Source: Spiro-02 sp034114085 (GTDB taxonomy: Bacteria; Spirochaetota; Spirochaetia; Sphaerochaetales; Sphaerochaetaceae). Taken from it: a stretch of 35,381 nucleotides of DNA. The notes under the pieces are model-generated. The model was not told the origin of the DNA. It did no database searches and was given only the letters and a program-made list of their open reading frames with translations. Positions 1 through 8,306 of the stretch are shown piece by piece (the first letter of the stretch is position 1; each line of letters opens with the position of its first letter). The stretch lies in the NCBI GenBank assembly GCA_034114085.1, contig JAXEWB010000017.1:1-35381 (forward strand), written 5' to 3'. Position numbers and translations under genes: made by a program.

Positions 1-2010
1 CGGTATATCGGCTTCATGTACCATACGCTTCTCAACGAAGCAATCGGGTACGCCGCTATAGCGCTGGGCGCTGGAGACGATATCAGGAGTATCGCCCGGA
101 TTCAGGTTGACGATTGTCTTGGCGAGGATATCATAATTGAACAGAACGCTTCGGGAAGCGTCCAACGCGAACCTGAACTGCGCCTCGGACAGATGCAACG
201 CCATTTCCGATTCCCGTTGTTTGGTGATATTGTGAATCGACGCATAGTACAACCGTCTTCCCGCGTTCTCCCCAAGGAAGAACAGCCGGATGTACAGCCA
301 GACCATTTCTCCGTCAGGACAATACCGCCTGACCTGGAATTCAGCGCCCCCGTCAGGGTTCTCCTGGACAGTATCCAAAGCGTCATGGAGAATCTGACGG
401 TCGTCAGGGTGTATGACATCGAAAATCCGGCATCCGTCTTCATTCAGATCGGGAGGTTTACTGTGAATCAGATTATAGTACCCCGCGTTCGCCCGCTGCA
501 GGACAAGCTCTCCACCAGAATATTCGTACAAGGCAATGCCACCGAGAATATTGTTCAGCAACATTTGCGACATCGTTCCGGATTGGAACAAATCCTCGTA
601 AGTGAACTCCTTCCAGCCGGCTTCTGCGGAATAATCATAGTCAACATTCTTATCGACGGAGATCAGCGCTTCAAACTCCTGGCAGGGCATCGGCTTATAG
701 AAATGGTACCCTTGGGCGTAACGGCACCCGATACGGGACAGGAACTCGACCTGGACTTCAGTCTCGACACCCTCTGCGATGACCTGAAGGTTGAGCCACC
801 TGGACATATGCACTATCGATTCCAGAATATTGCCGCCCTTTTTGCCGGAAGCATCGAGATCCTTCAAGAAGCGGAGGTCAATCTTCAGAATGTCGACGCT
901 GATATCCTTGAGCATGTTCAAGGATGAATAGCCGCTGCCAAAGTCATCCATCAGGATGATGAAGCCATCGGCCCTCAGCTGATCGACCACGGCTATCATC
1001 TGTTCAGTGTTGTCAGTATAGGCGCTCTCGGTAATCTCCAGTTCCAGCAACCGCGGAGGGATATCGTATTTCTTCACCAGCCGCACAAGGCGCTCAGAGA
1101 GATTGGGAACGTACAGGTCCTTGCGCGACATATTCACCGAAACGGGAATGGGTCTATGTCCGGAATCCATCCACGCCCGGATCTGGGAACAAACGGTTTC
1201 CCAGACATATGCGTCCAGACGGAGGATGAAACCGCTTTTCTCAAACAGCGGAATGAACACATTTGGAGAAATCAATCCCTTTTCAGGATGATTCCACCGA
1301 ACAAGCGCTTCGGAACCGACGATGCGTCCCGTCTCGATGCTGCACTTCGGCTGGAAATACACTTCGAACTGCTTTTCCTTCAGCGCTTTCTCAGCCCCGT
1401 TGTGTATCTCCAGTTCATTGAGGACGTTGTTCCTAAAATCGCTGTGATATTCAGCGATATGCTTGATGTAGTTGCCCTTGATGGAATTCAAGGCAAGGAC
1501 GGCCCTGTCGCACATCACGCTCACCGGTATGGATATATCCTCTACCGTGTTCACGCCGATGGCAGGGACGATCGCCTGCTCCAGCGGATAGGAAGCGAAC
1601 CAATCCAGAACTTCATTCTCTACCGAGGACATGTCCAGCACAGGTCCAGGAACATACAAGGCAAAGATATCAATCGCGAGGCGAGCCGCAAGCCCCCCTT
1701 GGCGTTGAGCCCGCATTGAAAACAGCTCGGCCACGTGGCACAACAGACGGTCTCCCTCTGCCGGACCGTACATATCGTTGATCAGCCTGAAATGTTCTAT
1801 GTCGAGGCAAATGACCACGTGGTCGCCAGAAGGTTGAGAATCGATGCGTTTCCGGACTTCCCGGTAGAAGGTATCCTTGTTGTACAGTCCGGTGAGAGAA
1901 TCATATTCCTTATACCTCCGGAGCTCTTCCGAAAGTGCCTGAAGCTGAGACTGCAAGGCTATAATCCGTTCGCTCTCCCGCATATCGCCCCGAATACTCC
2001 TTTCCCACAT
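1..2010 (-). CDS. c-di-GMP phosphodiesterase: degenerate GGDEF, intact EAL, C-terminal PAS repeats (partial, C-terminus off left edge)
   Basis: The minus-strand frame is open from ATG 2010 to the left edge (670 codons). It is soluble; no membrane segment was seen. A short N-terminal helix (residues 10-35) leads into a GGDEF-like domain that keeps the LTGLYNK and INDMYG elements, but its signature reads AIDIF (112-116) instead of GGDEF, so cyclase activity is unlikely. The EAL domain begins EVYFQPK (216-222) and has EAL at 234-236, a DDFGSGYSS loop, a KID motif and EGVET, consistent with cleavage of c-di-GMP to pGpG. After it come a PAS domain (about 480-600, ending in the usual ASIHNITKQRE linker) and the start of a second (about 605 on). 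An AAGG sits 5 nt before ATG 2010, where an in-frame TGA precedes; ATG 1983 is an alternative start with GGGG upstream. The family call is solid; the direction of regulation is inferred. Confidence 0.9.
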   Translation of the reverse strand, partial: MWERSIRGDMRESERIIALQSQLQALSEELRRYKEYDSLTGLYNKDTFYREVRKRIDSQPSGDHVVICLDIEHFRLINDMYGPAEGDRLLCHVAELFSMRAQRQGGLAARLAIDIFALYVPGPVLDMSSVENEVLDWFASYPLEQAIVPAIGVNTVEDISIPVSVMCDRAVLALNSIKGNYIKHIAEYHSDFRNNVLNELEIHNGAEKALKEKQFEVYFQPKCSIETGRIVGSEALVRWNHPEKGLISPNVFIPLFEKSGFILRLDAYVWETVCSQIRAWMDSGHRPIPVSVNMSRKDLYVPNLSERLVRLVKKYDIPPRLLELEITESAYTDNTEQMIAVVDQLRADGFIILMDDFGSGYSSLNMLKDISVDILKIDLRFLKDLDASGKKGGNILESIVHMSRWLNLQVIAEGVETEVQVEFLSRIGCRYAQGYHFYKPMPCQEFEALISVDKNVDYDYSAEAGWKEFTYEDLFQSGTMSQMLLNNILGGIALYEYSGGELVLQRANAGYYNLIHSKPPDLNEDGCRIFDVIHPDDRQILHDALDTVQENPDGGAEFQVRRYCPDGEMVWLYIRLFFLGENAGRRLYYASIHNITKQRESEMALHLSEAQFRFALDASRSVLFNYDILAKTIVNLNPGDTPDIVSSAQRYSGVPDCFVEKRMVHEADIP

Positions 2011-2144
2011 TCAACCTTGTATCCATTTAATACCATGTCAGGCAAATGCACAAGTGAACATTTCAGGAACTATTCAGGCTGCCGGAAGGTGTCAGGGAAA
2101 GGAGCCTTCCGAAAGAAAGCCCCCAACGGAGCTCTGGTCGACTA

Positions 2145-2930
2145 TTAAGAAACTGCCAGCGCAGCCAGGCTGACTGTACGGGGTTTCGCCTGTTCGGCCC
2201 CAGTCCTCAGCACGATGCCCATGCCGACATATGGACTGATGGAAAAACCGTTGGTCAGGCAAAACGTACTGGTATTGTTGTATGGATGTTCCGGAGTCGT
2301 CACCGACTTAGTATACAATATGGCGAAATCATAGCTCCCGCTCACACCAGTGCGAAAGCATATCCGATCGGTGATATCAAGTTTGAACCCGGCGTCAAGG
2401 CCTGCTCCGAATGAGGTGATACCTTCCGCGGTCGTCGCCCCCTGGGTGTTAGTCTCGCTCGTCATGTGATGCGCGAAGCTCAACCCTATCCCCAGATACA
2501 TGGCGAGCCTGTCGGTACAACGAAAACGGAACGCAGGTCCAAGCAAGATGGAAAAAATGAAATCCCGTCTACGTGTCGTACCGTCGGAACTCGCCCCCGG
2601 ATCCAGCATCTGGTCCTTCGCATTGTCAAGCGGGAACAGGAACCCCAGGCTGGTGTACATCCCTACATCATGCTCCTGGCCAAGAAATCCGTACCAGCTT
2701 ACGTCGAATCCCACGGAATTGAAATATGCGACATTGTCATCGCCGACCAAACTTTCCAAACTGGAAGCCGAAGAACTGAAGAATGTGAAATCATAGTCAA
2801 AACCAGTGAACAACCAATGTTCCTGACCTGCCGCATATATCGGAGCCATCGATCCTGCGAAGAAAATCATCAGAATCAGCACCCCTTTCCTATATTGTTT
2901 CGTAGCTAATACCTCATGCTTGTTCATCAT
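2145..2930 (-). CDS. Exported beta-barrel-like outer membrane protein, paralogue of the 22.5-kb gene
   Basis: 261 aa. A basic N-terminus is followed by a hydrophobic stretch (about residues 16-33, GVLILMIFFAGSMAPIYA) typical of a signal peptide with Ala-X-Ala-like cleavage near residue 34. The mature part starts GQEHWLFTGFDYDF and consists of alternating hydrophobic/polar strands rich in Gly, Phe and Tyr, with no long helix, and ends in a hydrophobic strand: the look of a small outer membrane barrel. The protein at 22519-23202 shares the scheme (EHWL start, MYTSLGFLFPLDNAK versus VYADFAFLFPIKQ, LLGPAFRFR versus IIGPAYRYN, GAGLDAGFKLDI versus GLGVDAGVQFAI), so the two are paralogues. Two tandem ATGs form the start; AAGG lies 5 nt before the first. 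The gene is followed by the phosphodiesterase after a 134-nt gap. Substrate unknown. Confidence 0.72.
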   Translation of the reverse strand: MMNKHEVLATKQYRKGVLILMIFFAGSMAPIYAAGQEHWLFTGFDYDFTFFSSSASSLESLVGDDNVAYFNSVGFDVSWYGFLGQEHDVGMYTSLGFLFPLDNAKDQMLDPGASSDGTTRRRDFIFSILLGPAFRFRCTDRLAMYLGIGLSFAHHMTSETNTQGATTAEGITSFGAGLDAGFKLDITDRICFRTGVSGSYDFAILYTKSVTTPEHPYNNTSTFCLTNGFSISPYVGMGIVLRTGAEQAKPRTVSLAALAVS

Positions 2931-3345
2931 ATAGACCTTATAGGCAATTTATATAACAATAATATCGTACGTACGTAACATTTTTTCTTAAAAAAATACA
3001 GAGGTACAGCACTAAAATATTATATTTTTGCGTCATAGCGCTTTTCACGATACAGCGGGCGACCGACACTGGCAACCGAACGTCAACTACAAAAGATGGG
3101 CCCCGTACATGACATGACACAGGACCCATCAGGGAGAGAGAAGATAAAAAACATATTCCAACCGGCCAAAGCCGTTGTATCATTCCATTGTTCCGCATAT
3201 GGCGACTTTTTTATTTCATGCATTCAATATCGACATATGATGAGTCCGTCGCCAAGGCGTCACATGAAAAAAACAATGCATATTAACGCCGTCTTATCAA
3301 TGGACCGGACATACCGGGCCCCATGAAGCAACCGGACGGCGGCAA
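2931..3345. other. Intergenic region without a convincing gene
   Basis: The 415-nt stretch lies between the methyltransferase stop and the barrel-protein start. Its half next to the barrel gene (2940-3030) is very AT-rich and holds a perfect 10-bp palindrome CGTACGTACG at 2966-2975, so it probably carries the promoter of the minus-strand barrel gene. I could not pick a clean -35/-10 pair. Short frames here lack ribosome sites and recognisable protein content. Confidence 0.5.
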
Positions 3346-4020
3346 CTACTTTCTCCTTCCGTAGACCACGGCTTCAGGAGCATGCCAAGCGGGGGCCTCC
3401 ACGCCACAGGCCCCAATCCGCTCCAAGGAAAGAAGCTCCAGTCCCGCGCCCTTGAACGCGGCCGCGACATCCTGCACCGCATTCCTGTTGCAGTAGAACG
3501 GAAGTTCACCGCCAAATACAGAGGTCTCGAAGCTCCCCCTCTCCACACGGACGGTCTCCGCCTCAGTGAAGCTGGCGTAGAGCAGTCCTCCCCTGCGCAA
3601 GGTGAGGATTGATTCAATCAACAACTTCGTGCATTCGCCAGTCCTCAAATGAGTCAGGCTACCCGAAAGGACCACGGCGTCAAAGCTATTGCCAGGAAGT
3701 ACGACGGAACGGATATCAGCGAGGTTCCACTTCGCGGACGGAACCGCGGTCTTCGCCAACGAAAGCATCTCGGCGGAAAAATCGAACCCCTCAATTTCGG
3801 CGCAGGCACGTCTGGCCGCCAGCCGCTCCATGAACGCACCGCTACCACAGCCAAGATCGACTACCCGGGGAGCCGCGGGAAGCATATCGATGAATACATC
3901 CCAAGACTCCCTGTAGGGAGCGTAGCTCCGACACCAGATATCATACGCTTTTGCACAGGCGTCATAGCTGTCACGCGTGGTTGCATATGGTCCGGAAAGA
4001 GAAAGCTTCTCCAAGTCCAT
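3346..4020 (-). CDS. Class I SAM-dependent methyltransferase
   Basis: 224 aa from ATG 4020, chosen because a perfect AGGAGG sits 6 nt upstream; the frame runs 18 codons further but that leader looks untranslated. The Rossmann-fold motif I is VVDLGCGSGAF (about residues 53-63), followed by the acidic motif II GFDFSAEML, motif post-II NLADIRSV and motif IV FDAVVLSGSLTHL, all typical of Methyltransf_11/25 enzymes that transfer the methyl of S-adenosylmethionine to small molecules. The C-terminal half has the usual strand-rich cap (LRRGGLLYASF). Substrate is not predictable. It lies 87 nt downstream of the P13-like gene and may be cotranscribed with it. Confidence 0.88.
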   Translation of the reverse strand: MDLEKLSLSGPYATTRDSYDACAKAYDIWCRSYAPYRESWDVFIDMLPAAPRVVDLGCGSGAFMERLAARRACAEIEGFDFSAEMLSLAKTAVPSAKWNLADIRSVVLPGNSFDAVVLSGSLTHLRTGECTKLLIESILTLRRGGLLYASFTEAETVRVERGSFETSVFGGELPFYCNRNAVQDVAAAFKGAGLELLSLERIGACGVEAPAWHAPEAVVYGRRK

Positions 4021-4107
4021 GCAGAACCTCCTGTATATACTGAAGATACATGCGGAAAGGAGAATCGTCCACAAGGAATCCAGAACAAAGAAATCAATGA
4101 AAGTTCT

Positions 4108-4791
4108 TTACAGCGCGATTTTTGCGACGACCATCATCCCAGTATCACCAGACCATGTGTCAATGACAGGCAAGGCTGCGATCTGAAGCTTCTTGTTCAG
4201 CCCCAGTCCGTCCCGCAACGTCCCGTTGTATCGTGAAGCATAGGTGAAGACACGTATCGATTCAAATATACGTGTGGCGACAAGCAGCGCACCGCCCCCT
4301 ATGGCGGTATACAAGGCGACTTTCAGCAACGGGGTATCTTGCAGCGAGCCCGTCGACGCATTACCGCTCAGTTTATTGCCGATCGCCATCGTCGGCTGAA
4401 TGATGAGCAGGTCGACCATGAAAAGTCCGAAGCTCACCCCTAGCGCCCCGACGCCGAGGCTGTCCCCGACCGCTCCGACGACGGTACCCAGGGTATCCCC
4501 CTGTTTCTTCGAACCGCTGCCGAAACCGAGCAACAGGTTCAAAGCGAACGCGCCGCCGGTTTTCAGTTCATTCGCCTTGTATACGGTTACCCGTTGCGCT
4601 TCATCCATGGACGCGACGTCCAGCGTGGACAGGTCAAGCTTCAATTGCTCGACCGACGTCCCTTTTCTCTTCGCTTCCGTCGCCGCGGAAGAGACATCCA
4701 ACAGAAAGTCGATGGACTCATTCAATAACGACGCATACGCCAATGACGCGAATACAAACAAAAAAACCATCAGCATTCCGATGCGTTTCAT
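4108..4791 (-). CDS. Spirochaetal P13-like membrane protein
   Basis: 227 aa. A signal peptide (MKRIGMLMVFLFVFASLAYA) is followed by a charged helical segment (22-65), then the segment FALNLLLGFGSGSKKQGDT (about 81-99) and hydrophobic helices (about 100-135 and 155-175). The NLLLGFGxGSxxQGDT block resembles a motif I associate with spirochaetal small membrane proteins, including the Borrelia P13 channel family; that link is from memory and moderate. GGAGG lies 7 nt before the ATG. The gene is divergent from potABCD across a 380-nt AT-rich spacer. Localisation (inner or outer membrane) is unresolved. Confidence 0.6.
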   Translation of the reverse strand: MKRIGMLMVFLFVFASLAYASLLNESIDFLLDVSSAATEAKRKGTSVEQLKLDLSTLDVASMDEAQRVTVYKANELKTGGAFALNLLLGFGSGSKKQGDTLGTVVGAVGDSLGVGALGVSFGLFMVDLLIIQPTMAIGNKLSGNASTGSLQDTPLLKVALYTAIGGGALLVATRIFESIRVFTYASRYNGTLRDGLGLNKKLQIAALPVIDTWSGDTGMMVVAKIAL

Positions 4792-5171
4792 GATGCGACC
4801 TCCATAATGCTAAACCTCAGAAATTTAAGACTTGCCTTATTTTTGCATAGAGCGTTAATTTTGTAAAATGAAATCGACTGTTCGCCAGTATAATCGGCAA
4901 CACCGACAGCATGATTCGCCATCGAAACGCAATGAACGACAACACACCGGTTTTCTATCGGCAAAGCGAGGGCATCATACTGCGCCAAAATGCCTAATGC
5001 ACCCCATACTAAACTTTATTTCATCATTATATATAAAGTTATATATAAACAAAAACTTTTACGAAAACTATGTATTGACATCGTAGTGGAAATGTCCGAT
5101 AGTCCCAATTGTCAGCAAGGGACTTTGTTCTCGGAAACCGTCGGAACAGGTAAGCTCAGGCTACGGGAGGA
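4792..5171. other. Divergent intergenic region between the P13-like gene and potA
   Basis: An AT-rich 380-nt spacer holding regulatory sites for both directions. The pot promoter is annotated separately. On the minus strand a TTTACA-like hexamer occurs around 4862-4867, but no good -10 pairs with it. The stretch 5026-5065 is almost pure A/T with overlapping TATATAA runs. No gene was seen. Confidence 0.5.
5075..5103 (+). promoter_or_regulatory. Sigma-70 type promoter of potABCD
   Basis: A perfect -35 TTGACA (5075-5080) is separated by 17 nt from a -10 GATAGT (5098-5103, 4 of 6 matches). The predicted start near 5110 leaves a leader of about 60 nt before potA. The site is the best match in the divergent spacer. 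Confidence 0.65.
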
Positions 5172-6311
5172 ATGGGAAAAAGATTGAAAGGCGTTGAAGT
5201 AACGGCAGGACATGTTACCCGTAGCTACGGGGACTTCAAGGCGCTCGACGACGTGAGCGTCAACATCAAGAAGGGTGAGTTTTTCTCACTGCTTGGACCA
5301 TCTGGATGTGGCAAGACCACGCTGTTGCGGATTATCGCCGGTTTCGATTCGCCCGACAGCGGTACTGTGCTGTTCGACGGCAAGGACGTTCTCCCCTTTC
5401 CCCCGGAAAAACGCCAGTCGAACACGGTTTTCCAGACGTATGCGTTGTTTCCCCATCTTACCGTATATGAAAATATCGCGTTTCCGTTGCGTCTCCGGCA
5501 CGTGGACAAGGCTGAGATAGACAAGAAAGTGCGCGAATACGTCCATCTCGTCCAGTTGGACGAACATATCGACAAAAAGCCGAACATGCTTAGCGGGGGG
5601 CAGAAACAGCGGGTGGCGATCGCCCGGGCTCTGATCAACGAGCCTCGCGTCCTGCTGCTGGACGAGCCGCTTTCGGCGTTGGACGCAAAGCTCCGCCAGA
5701 ACCTTTTGATAGAACTGGACGAACTGCATGACAAGGTGGGGATTACGTTTATTTATGTTACGCACGACCAAAGCGAAGCGCTGTCCGTCTCCGACCGGAT
5801 CGCAGTTATGAACCACGGCAAGGTGTTGCAGATAGGGACTCCCTACGAAATCTATGAAGCCCCGGCGACTGAATTCGTTGCCAAGTTCATCGGCGAGACA
5901 AATCTGTATCCTTGTACCGTAAAGAGTTGCGAACCTTACAAAGACGAATACATGATAACGATCGACGTCCCGGCCCTCGGCGGAGACATCTTCGTCACCG
6001 ACGAAGAGCCGATGGAGGTCGGCCGCAAGTTGAACTTTACCGTCCGTCCTGAAAAGATTACCATTACGAGCGAGCGGCCGGTCAAGCAGAAGCAGGGAAT
6101 CAATACGTTCCACGGCATCGTCGATGAACCGGTGTATTCCGGCTTCCAATCGAAGTTCTATGTGCAGCTCGATGGCATCGGTACGGTCATGAAGGTATTC
6201 AAGCAGCATACCAACTTCATGGATGACGGTCCGGAAATAGAATGGAAGGACCTCGTCTATGTCGCATGGAGCGCCGACGACGGCTATCTGGTGAAGGTGA
6301 TCGACGAATGA
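5172..6311 (+). CDS. potA: Spermidine/putrescine ABC transporter ATPase PotA
   Basis: 379 aa, full length for PotA. The nucleotide-binding domain has Walker A GPSGCGKT (42-49), Q-loop Gln88, signature LSGGQ (140-144), Walker B LLLDEP (161-166) and switch His198. Residues about 240-379 form the TOBE-type regulatory domain. It hydrolyses ATP at the inner face of the membrane to drive polyamine uptake with PotB, PotC and PotD, which follow directly. The only in-frame ATG (5172) lies just 1 nt after GGGAGG, too close for ideal initiation; TTG 5184 is 13 nt away. An in-frame TAA at 5151 rules out a longer protein. The stop overlaps the potB start as ATGA. Confidence 0.95.
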   Translation: MGKRLKGVEVTAGHVTRSYGDFKALDDVSVNIKKGEFFSLLGPSGCGKTTLLRIIAGFDSPDSGTVLFDGKDVLPFPPEKRQSNTVFQTYALFPHLTVYENIAFPLRLRHVDKAEIDKKVREYVHLVQLDEHIDKKPNMLSGGQKQRVAIARALINEPRVLLLDEPLSALDAKLRQNLLIELDELHDKVGITFIYVTHDQSEALSVSDRIAVMNHGKVLQIGTPYEIYEAPATEFVAKFIGETNLYPCTVKSCEPYKDEYMITIDVPALGGDIFVTDEEPMEVGRKLNFTVRPEKITITSERPVKQKQGINTFHGIVDEPVYSGFQSKFYVQLDGIGTVMKVFKQHTNFMDDGPEIEWKDLVYVAWSADDGYLVKVIDE

Positions 6312-7246
6312 ACCGTAACGCTGAGAGACGGAAGCCCGAACTCCGGGAGCGAAGGCTCGGCTTGTCCTATTCATCCCCCATGGGGCTGTGGTTTACGATT
6401 TTCTTCGTCGCTCCGCTGGCGATCATCATCCTCTACAGCTTCCTCAAGCGAGGGCTATACGGCGGCGTAGAGTGGGAGTTCTCGCTGACGGCCTACAAGC
6501 AGATGTTCAACGCGAATTTCGGCAAGGTATTGGTACGGACGATCTGGATCAGCGTAGTGGCGACGCTCGGCTGCATTCTCCTCGCCCTTCCGACCGGGTA
6601 TGCCATGGCGAGGAGCAAGCGTCAGACGCTGCTGCTGTTTCTGATCATCATTCCCTTCTGGACGAATTCCCTGATCCGCATCTACGCATGGATATCGATC
6701 CTCTCGACGGAAGGGTTTCTCAATGAGATCCTCAAGGCGTTGGGGCTCGTCGACGAAGGGTTGCATCTGATCTATAACCATGGGTCGGTCATCCTCGTCC
6801 TGATCTATATGTACCTGCCCTTCGCGGTGCTGCCGTTGTTCACGACCATCGACAAGTTCGATTTCTCGTTGCTGGATGCGGCGAGGGATCTCGGCGCGAC
6901 AAAATTCGGCGCGATACGGAAGGTGATGCTGCCCAATATCCGCAGTGGCCTGGTCACAGCCGTCATATTCACGTTCATACCGATTTTTGGAGCGTATACG
7001 GTACCGTTGCTCGTCGGCGGCAAGGATTCCACCATGATCGGCAACATCATCGTCGACCAAGTGTCCAAGACGCGCAACTGGCCGCTAGCGTCGGCATTCT
7101 CCATGATCCTCACGCTAATCTCCACGATCGGTGTCATTTGGATGATGATGAGCTCACAGAAGGAACAGGCGCAGAAGAAGGTCGTCACCAACCAGCAGAA
7201 AGCCGAAATGAACATCCGAAAGCATCACAAGGGGGGGGAAGCATGA
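6308..7246 (+). CDS. potB: Spermidine/putrescine ABC transporter permease PotB
   Basis: 312 aa from ATG 6308, which overlaps the potA stop as ATGA and has AAGGTGA upstream. After a basic N-terminus (residues 1-25) a first membrane helix (about 33-53, LWFTIFFVAPLAIIILYSF) is followed by five more. The cytoplasmic EAA loop, which docks on the ATPase, is visible as LLDAARDLGATKFGAIRKVMLP (around 190-211). Six helices, position and EAA loop fit the binding-protein-dependent permease family. It should pair with PotC as a heterodimeric channel. The C-terminus is charged (QKEQAQKKVVTNQQKAEMN). Confidence 0.93.
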   Translation: MNRNAERRKPELRERRLGLSYSSPMGLWFTIFFVAPLAIIILYSFLKRGLYGGVEWEFSLTAYKQMFNANFGKVLVRTIWISVVATLGCILLALPTGYAMARSKRQTLLLFLIIIPFWTNSLIRIYAWISILSTEGFLNEILKALGLVDEGLHLIYNHGSVILVLIYMYLPFAVLPLFTTIDKFDFSLLDAARDLGATKFGAIRKVMLPNIRSGLVTAVIFTFIPIFGAYTVPLLVGGKDSTMIGNIIVDQVSKTRNWPLASAFSMILTLISTIGVIWMMMSSQKEQAQKKVVTNQQKAEMNIRKHHKGGEA

Positions 7247-8091
7247 GCGACAACCGGAATATGCGGAAGGCGTCCCGCCCTTCTGAACGCAAGCAGGTCA
7301 TGTTCAGCGACCACAGGACGCTGTCCTTTTCCAACATCGTCATGGTGCTGGTCGTGGCGTTTCTGTTTCTGCCGTTGTTCGTAGTAGTACTCTATTCCTT
7401 TAACTCGGCGAAGGGGATGTCATGGGACCATGCGTCGCTGGTGTGGTACGAAAAGCTGATTTTCGACAGTCCGTCCCTCTGGACGGCTTTCCGCAACAGC
7501 CTGGTGATCGCCCTGACTTCCAGCGCCACGGCCACGGTCCTGGGAACGCTCGCCGCGATTGGCATCAAATGGTACAGGTTTCCAGGCAGGTCGTATATCA
7601 CGACGATCAGCTACCTGCCCATGGTGCTTCCTGAGGTCATCATCGGTATCTCGATGTTGATCTTCTTCTCCGCGGTGAAAATCCAGCTGGGCATGTTCAC
7701 CATCTTTGTGGCGCATACCACGTTCAACCTCCCCTTCGTGTTCATGCTCGTCGCGGCGAGGCTTGATGAATTCGACTATTCCACAATCGAAGCTGCCAGG
7801 GATCTTGGCGCGAGCGAACGACAGACGCTGCTACGTGTGATTATCCCGTCGATTATGCCGGGAGTGCTTTCTGGCTTTCTAATGAGCATTACGATGTCGC
7901 TGGAGGATTTCGTCATTACGTTCTTCGTCTCCGGCCCCGGTTCGGGCACGCTCCCCCTGTACGTCTATTCAATGATCCGCTACGGAGTGTCGCCGGTAAT
8001 CAACGCACTATCGTTCGTGATGATTCTTGGTACGATGGTGATCGCATGGATATTCAGGCGTTTTCTCAAGACCATAGCTGCGAACAGCTAA
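7243..8091 (+). CDS. potC: Spermidine/putrescine ABC transporter permease PotC
   Basis: 282 aa from ATG 7243, overlapping the potB stop as ATGA, with a long G-run (about 7231-7238) as ribosome site. It has a charged leader (1-30), a first helix FSNIVMVLVVAFLFLPLFVV and five more. The EAA loop reads IEAARDLGASERQTLLRVIIP. Phe-rich segments such as SMSLEDFVITFFVSGPG, near the C-terminus, are typical of PotC. It completes the membrane channel with PotB. The reading frame extends further upstream inside potB, but that part is only an out-of-frame continuation. Confidence 0.93.
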   Translation: MSDNRNMRKASRPSERKQVMFSDHRTLSFSNIVMVLVVAFLFLPLFVVVLYSFNSAKGMSWDHASLVWYEKLIFDSPSLWTAFRNSLVIALTSSATATVLGTLAAIGIKWYRFPGRSYITTISYLPMVLPEVIIGISMLIFFSAVKIQLGMFTIFVAHTTFNLPFVFMLVAARLDEFDYSTIEAARDLGASERQTLLRVIIPSIMPGVLSGFLMSITMSLEDFVITFFVSGPGSGTLPLYVYSMIRYGVSPVINALSFVMILGTMVIAWIFRRFLKTIAANS

Positions 8092-8306
8092 GCTAACACA
8101 ACATAAGGTCTCCCGCACAGCTCCCGTACGTCTCCGCGATTTGCAAAGACGCTGCGGGCTGTTGTCTGAGGGGTGATTAACAGGTATACTGTACAGAAAT
8201 GAGGTGGTGATGCTTTTTTTTATGCACTCACTCCCCGTTTGACGGCGCAAGCCGTGGAATCATCTGCCCGATGATATTGAAATCACTCTTCTGGGAGGTT
8301 AATGCC
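8092..8306 (+). promoter_or_regulatory. potC-potD gap with a candidate internal promoter
   Basis: This 215-nt gap is unusually long for the operon, whose other joints overlap. It contains TTGTCT (8162-8167), 17 nt and TATACT (8185-8190), which matches the sigma-70 consensus 4/6 and 5/6. Extra transcription of potD alone would fit the common need for binding protein in excess over the permease. An eight-T run (8213-8220) follows but no strong stem precedes it. Confidence 0.5.

Noticed and set aside
16..927. Long plus-strand ORF of 303 codons
   Set aside because: It is antisense to the clear EAL-PAS phosphodiesterase frame and has no family motif or ribosome site.
2086..2115. Hairpin CGGAAGG...CCTTCCG as terminator of the barrel gene
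   Set aside because: 7-bp stem with a 15-nt loop and no T-run on either side.
5286..6374. 362-codon minus-strand ORF
   Set aside because: Complete shadow of potA, whose ABC motifs are unambiguous.
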